In this document: piece after piece, positions 1 through 9,400 of the stretch
How positions within the stretch are numbered: position 1 is the first letter of the stretch
Layout of the letters: each line of letters opens with the position of its first letter
NCBI GenBank assembly: GCA_045638265.1
Contig: JAZUBA010000005.1
Span: forward strand, 1 to 21,813
Direction of reading: 5' to 3'
From: RGIG4140 sp045638265
GTDB lineage: Bacteria; Pseudomonadota; Alphaproteobacteria; CAAHEQ01; UBA3637
DNA: 21,813 bases
Translations under genes and position numbers: made by a program
The notes under the pieces: model-generated
Databases searched by the model: none
Told to the model about the DNA's origin: nothing
Seen by the model: only the letters and a program-made list of their open reading frames with translations

Positions 1-88
1 CAAAACAATCCACCGCCCTCACCTCATCCCACAATCATCACATTCCCTCGCCCCACACACTAACCCAACATTTCCAATCCCAAAGCAC

Positions 89-120
89 AAAAAAAACCGA
101 TGAACCTTTCGGCTCATCGG
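89..120 (-). terminator. Rho-independent terminator of the 582-aa gene
   Basis: CCGATGA (97-103) pairs with TCATCGG (114-120), with an inner CC/GG and a TTTC loop. An eight-A run at 89-96 becomes a T run when read on the minus strand. It lies about 35 bp past the stop of the minus-strand gene ending at 153, so it fits a terminator for that gene. Confidence 0.8.
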
Positions 121-152
121 CTTTGTTGCTCTTATATGCAATTTGACTGATT

Positions 153-1901
153 TTATCTGCCTGTATTGGCAAGGGATTGAGCAACAACTCCTCTCGGTAA
201 ATTTTGAGATTCCAATTTGGCACGCCGTATAACACGCATAGCACTGTGGAAATTATCCACACTGTCTTTCTTTAATGCACAAATCGGCTCATCTTTTGTA
301 CCGATATTTTCAAAATCAACCCGATACATTTCCATTAAATGTCCTAATACAATTTGTTCTCGGGATGATAATTTGTTTAAAGCTTCTTCATTGGCAACCA
401 AACGCATTTCGCCTTGTTGCATACGTGGTTGAAAAATTTCCATACCATCTATACCTGCCAACATTTTTTTTGGGAAACGGGTAACACTTGTACGAGAAAC
501 GGTTTTGTGTTTATCGGCACTTTCAATTGGTTCCCATTTTCCTTTTGTATCAACACCCATACGATGTGTCGGCACAATGATTTCCGGATTTAAGACAACT
601 AATTGAATTTCCATTGCTTTATTTGGCTGTGGTTTAGCTTTACCGTCTGTTGAATAGTCCATAATTTTCATTTGCTGATCATCTGGTTTGGACCTGTCTT
701 GTGTGACAACAGGAACTTCAAAAGCTTCAAAACCATAGACTTCTCGGATTTTTTCAATTCTTTGAGGTAAATCTTTATCTGCCACATTTTCCGTCATTGC
801 CCGATAAACATCTGCCAACGGCATACCTTCAATATATTCCGTTACCAATGCTTTTGACAAGTTCAGCAAACGTTCACGCACATTTTTCATTTCTGGAATG
901 GTCGGCAATCCTTTACGCAAATCAGCTGAAATAGGCACGCCCTGACGAACTAAATCGTAATATTCTTTGTGTTTCTTGCGTTGCATTTTGCGTTGAACCA
1001 ATAATGCGTGATATTCAACCAAACGTTTGTTCAATTCTTCATTATCTTTTGGCTCATATTTAATATGCTCTTGAACCATATCAACCGTATGTTTAAACGT
1101 ATCACTTACTTGTGAAGCATCTATATTTTTTGATATAGCAGACGGACGAGAAATTAATTCAACAAATTCACTTGCTTTATCAATAAATGCTTCCTGATCA
1201 TCAAAAACATGAGCATCAGCACGGTCAACATCGCCAATACCATAAATGGTTAAAAATGAACCGACTGCACTATATCCTCTTAAACAATCTTGTGATTTTA
1301 ATGTTTGAACGCCATCACAAAGTTTTGATTTTTCACCAACTTGACGTGTAAAAGGCAAGGATTTTGCATCAACACGGAATGTTTGCAAATTACCGGATAA
1401 CACATCTCTTGGTTCAAATGTATAACCGGTTAATTTATCTTGTGTAGCTGACGGATTGAAATTTTTGCCGTATGAAAAAACAATTGCATCGACAACACGT
1501 TGTGGTTCTTTATGAACGTATGTATAAGGAACAATGCCTAATTTTTCATAATAATTGACATCATTCGCCATCTCACCCATATATTTTTGACGCACTAATT
1601 CCAATGTTTTTTTGACCAACTCAATATTATCCGTTTTAATAACAGAAGCAATATATTCGGCAAATTTATCCATTGTATAATATTCATTACCCAAGCGAAC
1701 ACAATCTTGTTCTTTCCAATCCGCTTCTTGTCCTAATGTATAATCAACCCCCATTTGAGCATTGGGTGAAACAGATAAATAAGCACCCTTACCATAGGGC
1801 ATTTTTTCTTCTAAATTTGTACCGGCTGCTCGCATTTGGGGAATATAACTATCATTAACGGTTGTGTAATATAAATACAACGGATTTTTTCTTTCTGTCA
1901 T
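153..1901 (-). CDS. Hypothetical protein, 582 aa, possible ADP-ribosyltransferase-like N-terminus
   Basis: I do not recognise the family with certainty. The start is fixed by AAGGAGAG about 7 nt upstream, and a near-consensus promoter precedes it. No signal peptide or membrane segment is visible. Residues about 8-50 (LYLYYTT, then an aliphatic stretch and a glycine, then YGKGAYLSVSP) resemble the first two strands of PARP/ART-fold enzymes, where LxH(G/T)(S/T) is followed by GKGxYxS. Here Tyr12 stands where the family has His, while Tyr41 matches the conserved Tyr. Around residue 435 an EIQLVVLNPEIIVP stretch could be a late ART strand, but the spacing is far longer than in a typical ART. The middle (about 270-400) is charged and helical. 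The protein ends GVVAQSLANTGR, an Arg-terminal tail like those of the effector-like proteins downstream. It is monocistronic, with its own promoter and terminator. The gene call is firm; the fold is a guess. Confidence 0.85.
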   Translation of the reverse strand: MTERKNPLYLYYTTVNDSYIPQMRAAGTNLEEKMPYGKGAYLSVSPNAQMGVDYTLGQEADWKEQDCVRLGNEYYTMDKFAEYIASVIKTDNIELVKKTLELVRQKYMGEMANDVNYYEKLGIVPYTYVHKEPQRVVDAIVFSYGKNFNPSATQDKLTGYTFEPRDVLSGNLQTFRVDAKSLPFTRQVGEKSKLCDGVQTLKSQDCLRGYSAVGSFLTIYGIGDVDRADAHVFDDQEAFIDKASEFVELISRPSAISKNIDASQVSDTFKHTVDMVQEHIKYEPKDNEELNKRLVEYHALLVQRKMQRKKHKEYYDLVRQGVPISADLRKGLPTIPEMKNVRERLLNLSKALVTEYIEGMPLADVYRAMTENVADKDLPQRIEKIREVYGFEAFEVPVVTQDRSKPDDQQMKIMDYSTDGKAKPQPNKAMEIQLVVLNPEIIVPTHRMGVDTKGKWEPIESADKHKTVSRTSVTRFPKKMLAGIDGMEIFQPRMQQGEMRLVANEEALNKLSSREQIVLGHLMEMYRVDFENIGTKDEPICALKKDSVDNFHSAMRVIRRAKLESQNLPRGVVAQSLANTGR

Positions 1902-1937
1902 TTTTCTCTCCTTTTAATGTATAACATATATATCATC

Positions 1938-1965
1938 ATTATACACTTCAAAATATCTTTGTCAA
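1938..1965 (-). promoter_or_regulatory. Strong sigma70-type promoter of the 582-aa gene
   Basis: Read on the minus strand: TTGACA (complement of 1960-1965), 16 bp, TATAAT (complement of 1938-1943). Both hexamers are perfect consensus. They lie about 37 bp upstream of the start codon at 1901. The rest of 1902-2072 is very AT-rich and shows nothing else I can name. Confidence 0.75.
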
Positions 1966-2072
1966 TTATTTTTTTACACTTTTTATATTTTTTTGTAAAT
2001 TTTTTCAACAAAATACACACAAAAACGGTAGATAACAACAAAATTACATACTAAAAACAAAAAAAATGCTTA

Positions 2073-2711
2073 TTAATCGTCCGAATTATCCTGACTCTTC
2101 ATAGAAATATAAAACTCAATCGTAGACAACAAAAGTAAGAAATAAGCAATCACTTCCGTTCCCTCTTCAATAAAACGACGCACAATTGCCACATGATCCA
2201 GTTCAGGAATGGCATAAGCAATAAAAGCTTTATTTCCCACGACCTGTGCAACGGCAATAAAAATAAACATTGCCGTACTCATTATTGAAAACGCAGGTGT
2301 GCCGATAAACGAAAAAAGTGATTTTTTGGCCTGAATACGGTCATAAACCAGATAAAGAAGTGAACTCAAAGGAAATAAATAGCAAAACTTCCAACTGACA
2401 AAGGGCATAATATGTTCAAAATAACTATCTAACTCTCTGATGGAGGCAAAACAACAAAGAGAGGCAAAAAACACCAACAATGACCGATGTTCTTTTAAAA
2501 AGAAAGACTGTATAAAAAAAGAGAAAAGGCTTAAAAGCAATAAGCCGACCTGCATATTTTCAATAATGCCAAACTCAACAAATGTTTTTTCCTGATAAAC
2601 AGAGGTTATATAACGAATTAAATACGCAAAACCAATCGTCAGGATAAAATAAATCATATAGCGTGAACAAATACACACTTTTTTTTGTTGGTTCGGGGTT
2701 AATATTATCAT
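2073..2711 (-). CDS. Integral membrane protein of unknown function, about six helices
   Basis: This is a 212-aa protein with about six hydrophobic segments (roughly residues 19-36, 50-70, 76-92, 107-123, 132-160, 185-205), so it sits in the inner membrane. Conserved-looking polar spots lie at membrane edges: an EN pair near residue 51, SIRELDSYFEH after the third helix, SWK before the fourth, and an RRFIEEGTEVIAY stretch before the last helix. Such buried acids could bind metal or be catalytic, as in some membrane hydrolases, but I cannot name a family. The start is supported by AAGGAAA about 8 nt upstream. It is flanked by its own promoter and by a terminator separating it from the ankyrin gene. 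No obvious hairpin follows its stop. Confidence 0.8.
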   Translation of the reverse strand: MIILTPNQQKKVCICSRYMIYFILTIGFAYLIRYITSVYQEKTFVEFGIIENMQVGLLLLSLFSFFIQSFFLKEHRSLLVFFASLCCFASIRELDSYFEHIMPFVSWKFCYLFPLSSLLYLVYDRIQAKKSLFSFIGTPAFSIMSTAMFIFIAVAQVVGNKAFIAYAIPELDHVAIVRRFIEEGTEVIAYFLLLLSTIEFYISMKSQDNSDD

Positions 2712-2750
2712 CTTTTTTCCTTCACTTTACAGCATTATCAAATGAGTGGA

Positions 2751-2779
2751 TACATACAATAATATTGTCTTTTTGTCAA
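2751..2779 (-). promoter_or_regulatory. Predicted promoter of the membrane-protein gene
   Basis: On the minus strand TTGACA (complement of 2774-2779) is followed after 17 bp by TATGTA (complement of 2751-2756). The -35 is perfect and the -10 is weak. It lies about 40 bp upstream of the start at 2711, just beyond the bidirectional terminator. Confidence 0.5.
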
Positions 2780-2791
2780 GGTGTTACCCCA

Positions 2792-2830
2792 AAAAAAACG
2801 CCCTTATTCTCATCAAATAAAGGCGTTTTT
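2792..2830. terminator. Bidirectional hairpin terminator after the ankyrin gene
   Basis: An A-run and ACGCC arm (about 2792-2808) pairs with AATAAAGGCGT plus a T-run (2815-2830), with one mismatch and a short loop. The A-run on one side and T-run on the other would let it work in both directions. Its main user is the minus-strand ankyrin gene ending at 2852. Confidence 0.8.
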
Positions 2831-2851
2831 CTATCAGTATTTTAACAAAAT

Positions 2852-4264
2852 TTATCTTGTACGAGCAACATTGTTCATTTGAATTTGTGTATCATCTGTT
2901 GTAATCCGTTGTGAATTTTGTTTCAAAACAGATGCAACATTACTTGTTGACGGAGCTGTTTCATTTTGCGTTGTCGGTTGATTTTTTGTCAACGCATTCA
3001 AAATACTTCTGTCTGCTGAGGTTGCATTTTTTTGTGCAATTTCCATAGCCGTTACACCGTCCTTATTCGGAACATCCGAACGAGCGCCTGCTTCAGACAA
3101 AATTTTGACATGTTTATAAAATTTCTTTTCCACAGCCCAATGCAATGCCGTCTGACCGTTATTATCTTGTGCATCTTTATTACAATCCGGATGATTTGCC
3201 AAAAATTTAATGTTTTCGGTTTGATTGTTTTGTGTTGCAATGATTAACGGTGTTCTGCCGTTATTATCCGGCACATTAATATCTCCACCGGCTCTGACCA
3301 GATATTCTAATGCTTTCGGATTGTCTTTTTTGGCAACATCCAACAGCACATCATGCATTGTCAAATCAACACAGCGATTTGCAATTTTGAGTGATTTAGC
3401 ATCATCCCCTTTGGCGATGGTTGAATCTAATTCTCTTAACAATGACTTAACTTTTGCGTTATTTTCTCTTTTAAAGGTATTTGTTATGCGTTGACAATCT
3501 TTATGATTTTGAGCTTGCACTTCTTCAACACTTCTGGATTCATCACCCATAATAAGATCAACATTTGTTATAACCGGATTATACATTTCCATATTATAAA
3601 TATTATCTTGAGACGGGGCCCAACCTTTTTCTTTTCCGACTTTCAACAACGCATCAATTGTCCAGGCTTCACCTCTATCAATAGCTTGATTGATAGCTTC
3701 ATGATAATCTGACTCTGTTGCATTTTTGACAACGGCATTCAACATTTGCGGATGAGCAACTTTGCCGTTCATACCTTCTTCATGACAACACATATATAAC
3801 GGATTTTGTCCGGAATAAGCAACTTCTACATCCGGATTATATTCTTCAACCGAATAACCAAACTCGTCCTCAGCCAAACGATCGGCATATTCTCTGGAAT
3901 AAATATAACAACCGTCTTTTGTAACACACCCATGAGGGGTCGGTTTTCCGGTAAAATCATATAATGGCAGAGGTGCATTCTGTTCATATTCATCCGGGGT
4001 CATAACTTGTGTTGAGGGATAATTACCATTGGGATAATACGTCAACAATTCGGTTGCAACGGTAACATTATTATCACTGATAGCATTATGCAACGGCATT
4101 AAACCATCTTTATCCGTTGCTTCTAAAAATGCTTGACGTTGTTCTGTCGGAAGTGTTTTTAAATGAGCTAAATAAGCTTTAACAAATTCCATATCGTTTT
4201 TTTCAAGGGCATCTGAAAATGCTTGTGTAGCTTGTGCGGGGGACAAATTTTGAATGCTTGCCAT
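2852..4264 (-). CDS. Ankyrin-repeat protein, 470 aa, candidate secreted effector
   Basis: Ankyrin repeats are protein-binding helical hairpins. One repeat is visible at residues about 50-80 (KDGLMPLHNAI). A cluster of three or more lies at about 314-425, with diagnostic NNGRTPLIIA, NNGQTALHWA and KDGVTAMEIA motifs. The region between (about 85-310) is not recognisable ankyrin and carries several Cys and acidic stretches. There is no signal peptide or membrane segment. The last 45 residues are a polar, Thr/Asn/Gln-rich tail ending DDTQIQMNNVARTR, alignable with the end of the unrelated 1185-aa protein at 12251-15808. Ankyrin proteins with C-terminal export signals are classical type IV or type I effectors in intracellular Alphaproteobacteria; applying that here is inference. 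The start follows AAGGAGTAA. The gene is divergent from the duplicated module and has its own promoter and terminator. Confidence 0.9.
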   Translation of the reverse strand: MASIQNLSPAQATQAFSDALEKNDMEFVKAYLAHLKTLPTEQRQAFLEATDKDGLMPLHNAISDNNVTVATELLTYYPNGNYPSTQVMTPDEYEQNAPLPLYDFTGKPTPHGCVTKDGCYIYSREYADRLAEDEFGYSVEEYNPDVEVAYSGQNPLYMCCHEEGMNGKVAHPQMLNAVVKNATESDYHEAINQAIDRGEAWTIDALLKVGKEKGWAPSQDNIYNMEMYNPVITNVDLIMGDESRSVEEVQAQNHKDCQRITNTFKRENNAKVKSLLRELDSTIAKGDDAKSLKIANRCVDLTMHDVLLDVAKKDNPKALEYLVRAGGDINVPDNNGRTPLIIATQNNQTENIKFLANHPDCNKDAQDNNGQTALHWAVEKKFYKHVKILSEAGARSDVPNKDGVTAMEIAQKNATSADRSILNALTKNQPTTQNETAPSTSNVASVLKQNSQRITTDDTQIQMNNVARTR

Positions 4265-4298
4265 TATGATTACTCCTTTTTAATTTTAAACTGAAATC

Positions 4299-4327
4299 AG
4301 TATAACACAATTAAATATACATAACAA
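4299..4327 (-). promoter_or_regulatory. Promoter of the ankyrin gene
   Basis: On the minus strand TTGTTA (complement of 4322-4327), 17 bp, TATACT (complement of 4299-4304), immediately followed by GATT. The TATACTGATT string also occurs at the facing promoter at 4412. It lies about 35 bp upstream of the start at 4264. Confidence 0.7.
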
Positions 4328-4388
4328 GCAAAAAATGTATTTTGGTTAATATTTTTTTAATTGTTACCACTATAAAAATATTTTTTTG

Positions 4389-4417
4389 TTGAAATATATG
4401 TAAAAATACGATATACT
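4389..4417 (+). promoter_or_regulatory. Promoter of module copy 1
   Basis: TTGAAA (4389-4394), 17 bp, TATACT (4412-4417), then GATTGCATTA. The expected transcript starts near 4424, giving a leader of about 30 nt with AAGGAG at 4443-4448. The same layout is conserved in copy 2. Confidence 0.75.
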
Positions 4418-4454
4418 GATTGCATTATGATAAAATAACATCAAGGAGTAAGAG

Positions 4455-4808
4455 ATGAGTACAACAAAAAACTTTGAAGAATTCAAAAAAAACATGCAAG
4501 AAACTTATGCCCAAATGAGTGATGGGGATAAAGCGATGTATTGGGAACAAAGTGTCTATCATGTATATAAAGACAAACAATTACCAACTTCTGCTTCCGA
4601 CAAAATGATTTTTGACAAATTACAAAATATGATGGAAATTAAAGCAACAGATGAAATTCAACAACAAGTCTGTGATTTAATGGCTTCTTCTCTTAAAAGT
4701 CGTCAACAAGCAGTATATCAACGTTTGCGAACAACTGCACAAGAAAAAGTAGCATTCAAAAAAATCTTAAATCAAACCGTTACTTCTCGCACAAATGATA
4801 TTGGTTAA
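4455..4808 (+). CDS. Small conserved module protein A, copy 1 (117 aa)
   Basis: I recognise no family. It is a soluble, mostly helical, charged 117-aa protein with no signal peptide or membrane segment. It contains one Cys and a Gln/Lys-rich second half. It differs from its paralogue at 10428-10781 at only three positions (E/K at 16, M/V in KA(M/V)YW, T/S near the C-terminus), although the genes downstream are much more diverged. AAGGAG lies 6 nt before the ATG. It is first in a three-gene operon, with 26 nt to the next start. Its size, position and near-invariance next to large variable partners would suit a chaperone, adaptor or regulator for the downstream proteins, but nothing in the sequence proves this. 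Confidence 0.85.
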   Translation: MSTTKNFEEFKKNMQETYAQMSDGDKAMYWEQSVYHVYKDKQLPTSASDKMIFDKLQNMMEIKATDEIQQQVCDLMASSLKSRQQAVYQRLRTTAQEKVAFKKILNQTVTSRTNDIG

Positions 4809-4834
4809 TTGATAAGTAACAAAGGAGAACAGTT

Positions 4835-6397
4835 ATGGAAGTTTATTTTAACAATTCATTTGGCAATATATCTAAAAACGAACAAGACATTTTATTGGAA
4901 AGACTGGTTCAATGTCGTTATGATTCCAACAAAGCCACAGGCAGTCAAAAATTTCCCTTTGTTAATGAGGACGGCGTTGATGCAGATTGGATAAAAAAAG
5001 AAGGCAAAGTGATGTCTATTTCCCCAAATGGGAAAGATCGTCATTGCAAAGCTCGTTTGTTTGCTCATTACGATCCGAAAACAGACCGTATGTACATTTC
5101 ACATTTTATATCAGATCATTTTTCTGATAAAGGAAGTAGAAAAAATGATATGTATGCAAAAAATGGCGTTGATGGACACATTATGGAGAAAATCAATGCC
5201 CATCAAGCAGCATTAGATAGTGGTCAAAACCCGGAAGGATTAGGCTTTGAAGATGCTAAAGTCCATCTAAATGCACGTCAAACAGCTAATCTTGCAAGAG
5301 AAAGATTAGATCTTGATGAGGTATTTAAGTCCAAACCCCATTTAAAAGGAGTTTGTGAAAGCTTACAAGGTAAATTTTATGAAGCAATGAACAAGGAGCC
5401 GAATGGTTTAGATAAGCTAAAAAAAATGTGTATGAATTCGAAAGGCAATTTATTACCAAATACCATTGAAGGTAAACAAACTATTTTACAATACGCCGAA
5501 ACAGATCCTGAATTTGAAAAATTTTTGGAAGAAATGTATGTAGAATACGAAAAAAAACATCCATTAATAACAGATGCAGAGGCAGAAGCAAGAAGAAATC
5601 AAAGTAATCGGGACAAATTAAACTCTGTTCATACCAACAAAGAAAATATAACAAGTAAATGGAAACCAATTGACTCCAACGATCTTTCAAAAGGTTATGT
5701 AGCTACCATATCTCAACAATATCAAGCTCGACAAATGGAAGATAATCTTAAAACGTTGGATATTGAGTGTGAATATGATCCAAAAACAAAAAGTCTGCGA
5801 ATAACAGATCCTGAAGATATAAAAAAATTTGAGGCTTTCAAAGGTCGTCTACCAGATGACCCTCCCGGTGGACCTGGTGGACCCGGTGGACCTGATGGCG
5901 GCCGTGGCGGCGGTGGCGGCGGTGGCGGTGGCGGTGGCGGTGCCCCTGCTAAAAACCCAGATAATAACAATACTGACAAGCCGAATGACGGCGGGAAACC
6001 GAAAGGTGCCGACAAGCCGAACGATGATGTTGTCAAAATTAATTTAGGTTCTCCAAAATCTATACTTGCTAAAAATAGTTGGCAAGATATTGATCCAGAA
6101 AATCCGTCAAAAGGTCTACAAAAAACAGTATCCGGTGAGACAGAAGCACGACAATTAATGGGACAATATCAAAAAAAAGGCATTAAGTGCCAATATAATG
6201 AAAATGCTAACTGTATACAGATAACAGACAGAGAAAGTATTACAAAATTTCAAGCATTGCAACGTACCGGAGGAGTATCTCCCAATACCGGTCATGGTTC
6301 AAACAAGCCATATATTCCTGGTCAGCGAGTGCATAATACAAAAAAACCTGATGATATTGATGTAAAACCTAAAAGACCAAGAAAATTTAGACTTTAG
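4835..6397 (+). CDS. Module protein B, copy 1 (520 aa), two SKG-type repeats around a Gly-rich linker
   Basis: The family is unknown. Residues 1 to about 255 form a conserved N-terminal region shared with the 472-aa paralogue; residues 116-171 are nearly identical at DNA level. Two copies of a domain of about 60 residues follow, at about 276-338 and 416-478. Its pattern is W..ID..(D/N)(L/P)SKG, then AR(Q)M, then a (K)xxxI.C.Y.......I.ITD.E.I.KF stretch. They are separated by a low-complexity linker (about 343-370) of PGG repeats running into a 12-Gly tract, then Asn/Asp/Lys-rich sequence. The protein ends in a basic Lys/Arg/Pro tail, PKRPRKFRL. No signal peptide is visible. AAGGAG at 4822-4827 sets the start. 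The linker suggests a flexible tether between two binding domains. Confidence 0.85.
   Translation: MEVYFNNSFGNISKNEQDILLERLVQCRYDSNKATGSQKFPFVNEDGVDADWIKKEGKVMSISPNGKDRHCKARLFAHYDPKTDRMYISHFISDHFSDKGSRKNDMYAKNGVDGHIMEKINAHQAALDSGQNPEGLGFEDAKVHLNARQTANLARERLDLDEVFKSKPHLKGVCESLQGKFYEAMNKEPNGLDKLKKMCMNSKGNLLPNTIEGKQTILQYAETDPEFEKFLEEMYVEYEKKHPLITDAEAEARRNQSNRDKLNSVHTNKENITSKWKPIDSNDLSKGYVATISQQYQARQMEDNLKTLDIECEYDPKTKSLRITDPEDIKKFEAFKGRLPDDPPGGPGGPGGPDGGRGGGGGGGGGGGGAPAKNPDNNNTDKPNDGGKPKGADKPNDDVVKINLGSPKSILAKNSWQDIDPENPSKGLQKTVSGETEARQLMGQYQKKGIKCQYNENANCIQITDRESITKFQALQRTGGVSPNTGHGSNKPYIPGQRVHNTKKPDDIDVKPKRPRKFRL
5180..5348 (+). repeat. Conserved mosaic block within gene B, copy 1
   Basis: A 169-bp stretch matches 11204-11372 with only 4 base differences by my count, while the DNA just before and just after is clearly diverged. 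A second, slightly less conserved stretch follows near 5470-5567 (matching about 11492-11589). Confidence 0.85.
5866..5942 (+). repeat. GGN-type simple repeat encoding a Pro-Gly/poly-Gly linker
   Basis: GGTGGACCY-type units change into an in-frame run of GGC/GGT triplets encoding 12 consecutive Gly. This is the only markedly GC-rich stretch in an AT-rich window. Triplet repeats of this kind change length in frame. The opposite strand reads as polyproline, which I take as a shadow. Confidence 0.8.
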
Positions 6398-6426
6398 ATA
6401 ATAACAAGATTAAAAGGATTAAGGAA

Positions 6427-9400
6427 ATGTCAAACACAACAAGTTTATCTAACAGATTACCTGAAACACGTGTGCTCAAACAAAAATATCTCCGTGACTA
6501 TGCTGAAGATGCCGTCAGAGAATATAAAAATACAAAAAGAACAATTAAACGAAGAGTAAAACGTTTACCTGGTGTTAAATCAGTTGTCGGTAGTCGTGCT
6601 GCACAAAAAGTGATTCGTGGTGGCGGAAAATACCTTGGTCCGGTTGGTACCGCATTAGCAATAGGGGATACCCAGTTAATCCGTTCAATTACAAAACTAG
6701 ATGCTGAGGCCATTGTTGACAGCTTTGTTGACGGGATTCGATACTTTCCGGAAGCGGCCGCCTTTATTTGTGAAAATCCAGCTGAAGCTGCCAATGAAAT
6801 ATTCTACGAAGGCTTACTTGTTGGCGCCGGTGAAAGCGCTATTATGATATACGAAAACATCTCTCCTACCGGATACGTTCACGACCACAAACGAAACCAG
6901 ATGGCTTGGATTGCCGATAGTCAAGGAGGCCATAAGGTTACATATACTGATAATGACGGAAACCCAAAAACAACCCTTGAAAAACAAGAATATTTGTATT
7001 CATTTGTACCCTCAAAAAAAGAACCGATGACAGGGCAATTAATTGTTTATCGTCCGGCAGAAGGTTTAACGGAAGAAAGAGATAGAAATAACAACAAAAA
7101 AAGAGAACTATTAAGAGTTCCTGTTGCGCAATTTGATATTAAAAACGGTCGTGTCACACAAGAATTTGAACGGAGTGAAGATGGTACAGTAACCATTCAT
7201 ACATATGATGACTCTAATCCGACTTATCAATGGCTCAATCAAGGAAGCAACTATACAGATCATTTAACCGAGAAAGTTGAAACAAACGAAATTTTTGCCC
7301 GTTATGGTATACCGGAAACAAAATACGGTGCATTGGTCGGAGAAGAAACAGCAACGGATATATTAAACAAAATCAAAATCGGGAAACGTGTCAGTTCAAA
7401 AATAAACAATAAAGGTAAATCATTTACCATTGTTGATTGGGAAAAAAGTCAAGGTGACACACTTGAATTTACATCTTTATACGAAAGAATCACATCAGAA
7501 AACTTCTATATTCCCAACTCAAAAGATATGAATGTACGTGAAACCACACTACAAGGCATCGAATCTTTTTCTATTACATATAAGCAATTAGCAGAACTGG
7601 GCATTGATATCAGTGGAGATAAAACTGATCCCAAAGTCAGAGAAAGAATTGTCAAAGATATGAGTGCCAAAACGGAAGAGGTTGAAGCAAAAGCCAAATC
7701 AATAATTCCCTACGAAGAAACAGAAAACACAAAATACCAATATGTCAGTCAAACATCTCATATTGAACCCACAACGGGACATGCCTCTTTTTTCAAAGAA
7801 CATCCGTTGTTTGGGCAGCGAAACAGTGTATACACCGACAGAGTTATTGACTATGATTCCAACACAATTAAACAATATGATAAAAAAGGCAATCTGATAA
7901 CAACGATTACCTATGACAACCCTTCAGCAGAAAATCATTATCAATATACACCAAATAATGTTTTTATTCCGACTGATGAAGACGGCATTGAAATGCAATT
8001 TGCTCCCACTGGAGAATTCCTTGGTTTTTATTCCGAGAAACAAAGTATCAATAAAGACAAAATAACAAAATTAGAACTACTGGAAGAATTTGTAGGCAAT
8101 TATAACACTTTAAAAGAGGGATTAGGTGTTACTTCTTTGGCTGAAATGAGAAAAAAATTGTCAACAGACGAATATCAAAATGGAAATGAATGGATTTCTT
8201 ACATAGACGAAGCATTAAATCAGATGAACTCATCCTATAATGAAATGTCTGCCGAAGAAAAAACAAAACACGAAAAAGAAATTGAAACCCAGTTAGCCAC
8301 ATCGGATAGTAAACAAATTGGAAAACTATTATCCAAATATTATGAGCAAGATAAACAATTTGAAAAACAATTTTCTGAATTAGAAAAAAAACTGTTTAAG
8401 CCTGACAAAAATGGAAACATCTCATTTTCAACAAAATATCATCCGCAGATTAAGGGGAAAGAAATAACTGAAACAGATGAAAATGGAGATACACATAAAG
8501 TAGTTAAACTAGATTCAATTCCTAATTTTTTCCAAACTGATAATCCGGAAAAAATTCCGAATATGGTGGATGTTACCTTTGCACCCAAAAATCATAAAGA
8601 TTTTCCGCCAACGGCAGCATCAAAAAATGAATTTTTCACAAAAATCAAACAAGATGGGGGATTCGATTATTATCGCATCAATTACAATGGCACACCTGAA
8701 ACTCAAAATTACGGTGGATACGTTCAGGAAGATCCTTTAACAAAGGTATGTCAGGTGTTCGATCAGAACGGCAAATGCGTTTATATTGATGTCCCTACCG
8801 CTAATTCTAAAGATGATGCCAATTGGGCAAGTAATCCAAATTCCGATAAATATCAACGCATTCATGGTATGGTTGTTGAATCAGAAAGAGGTGGGATTTA
8901 TTCGGATGAGGATATTCTTGAAATCGCTGAAAAACAACAAAAAACAAGTATTCCATTTGAATATGGTTTTAAATTGGCAGAATACGAAAAAGTGCTTAAA
9001 AAACCTTTTGAAGATCCAAACCATAAAGGATATTATGACCGTTATGATGTTTTGCACGCAGGCAGTTATGAACGGACACAAGGAGCTACAACCAATGCGT
9101 ATATTACCGAACAGGAAAAATATTTGTCCGAATTGGAAGATATATTAAACAAACAGCCCCAACAAACACCAACCATTCAAGCTGAAAAAAAAGCATTGGC
9201 AAAACAACGTGAAATTTTAACCCGTATGCGTCAAAAACCTGAAAATGACAGAATCGCAGAAGCTCGTGAACAAGCAATTTTATTTGATACACAAGTTAAA
9301 CGGACAAGTGTTCCTCTGCCGAAACACGTTGCTAAAATTAATATTAATGATTATATTTCAAATAAAGATGATGATTTAACCCAGCCCATTTCTATGTGTC

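Larger units (their letters stand above)
4338..4849 (+). repeat. Near-identical module head, copy 1 (promoter, 117-aa gene, start of gene 2)
   Basis: This block matches 10310-10822. It starts at TATTTTGGTTAATATTTTTT, runs through the promoter and the whole 117-aa gene, and stops abruptly about five codons into the second gene. Within the 354-bp gene I count 7 base differences. The promoter half is somewhat less conserved upstream of the -35. Confidence 0.9.

Noticed and set aside
38..262. Minus-strand 74-aa reading at the left edge
   Set aside because: It overlaps the end of the 582-aa gene and runs through its terminator hairpin; no ribosome site.
4809..4994. Plus-strand 61-aa reading right after the first 117-aa gene
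   Set aside because: It overlaps the start of the 520-aa gene out of frame and has no counterpart after the second 117-aa gene.
5722..6036. Minus-strand reading with a long polyproline run
   Set aside because: It is the antisense of the poly-Gly linker of the 520-aa gene, has no ribosome site, and the plus frame is clearly coding with a conserved paralogue.
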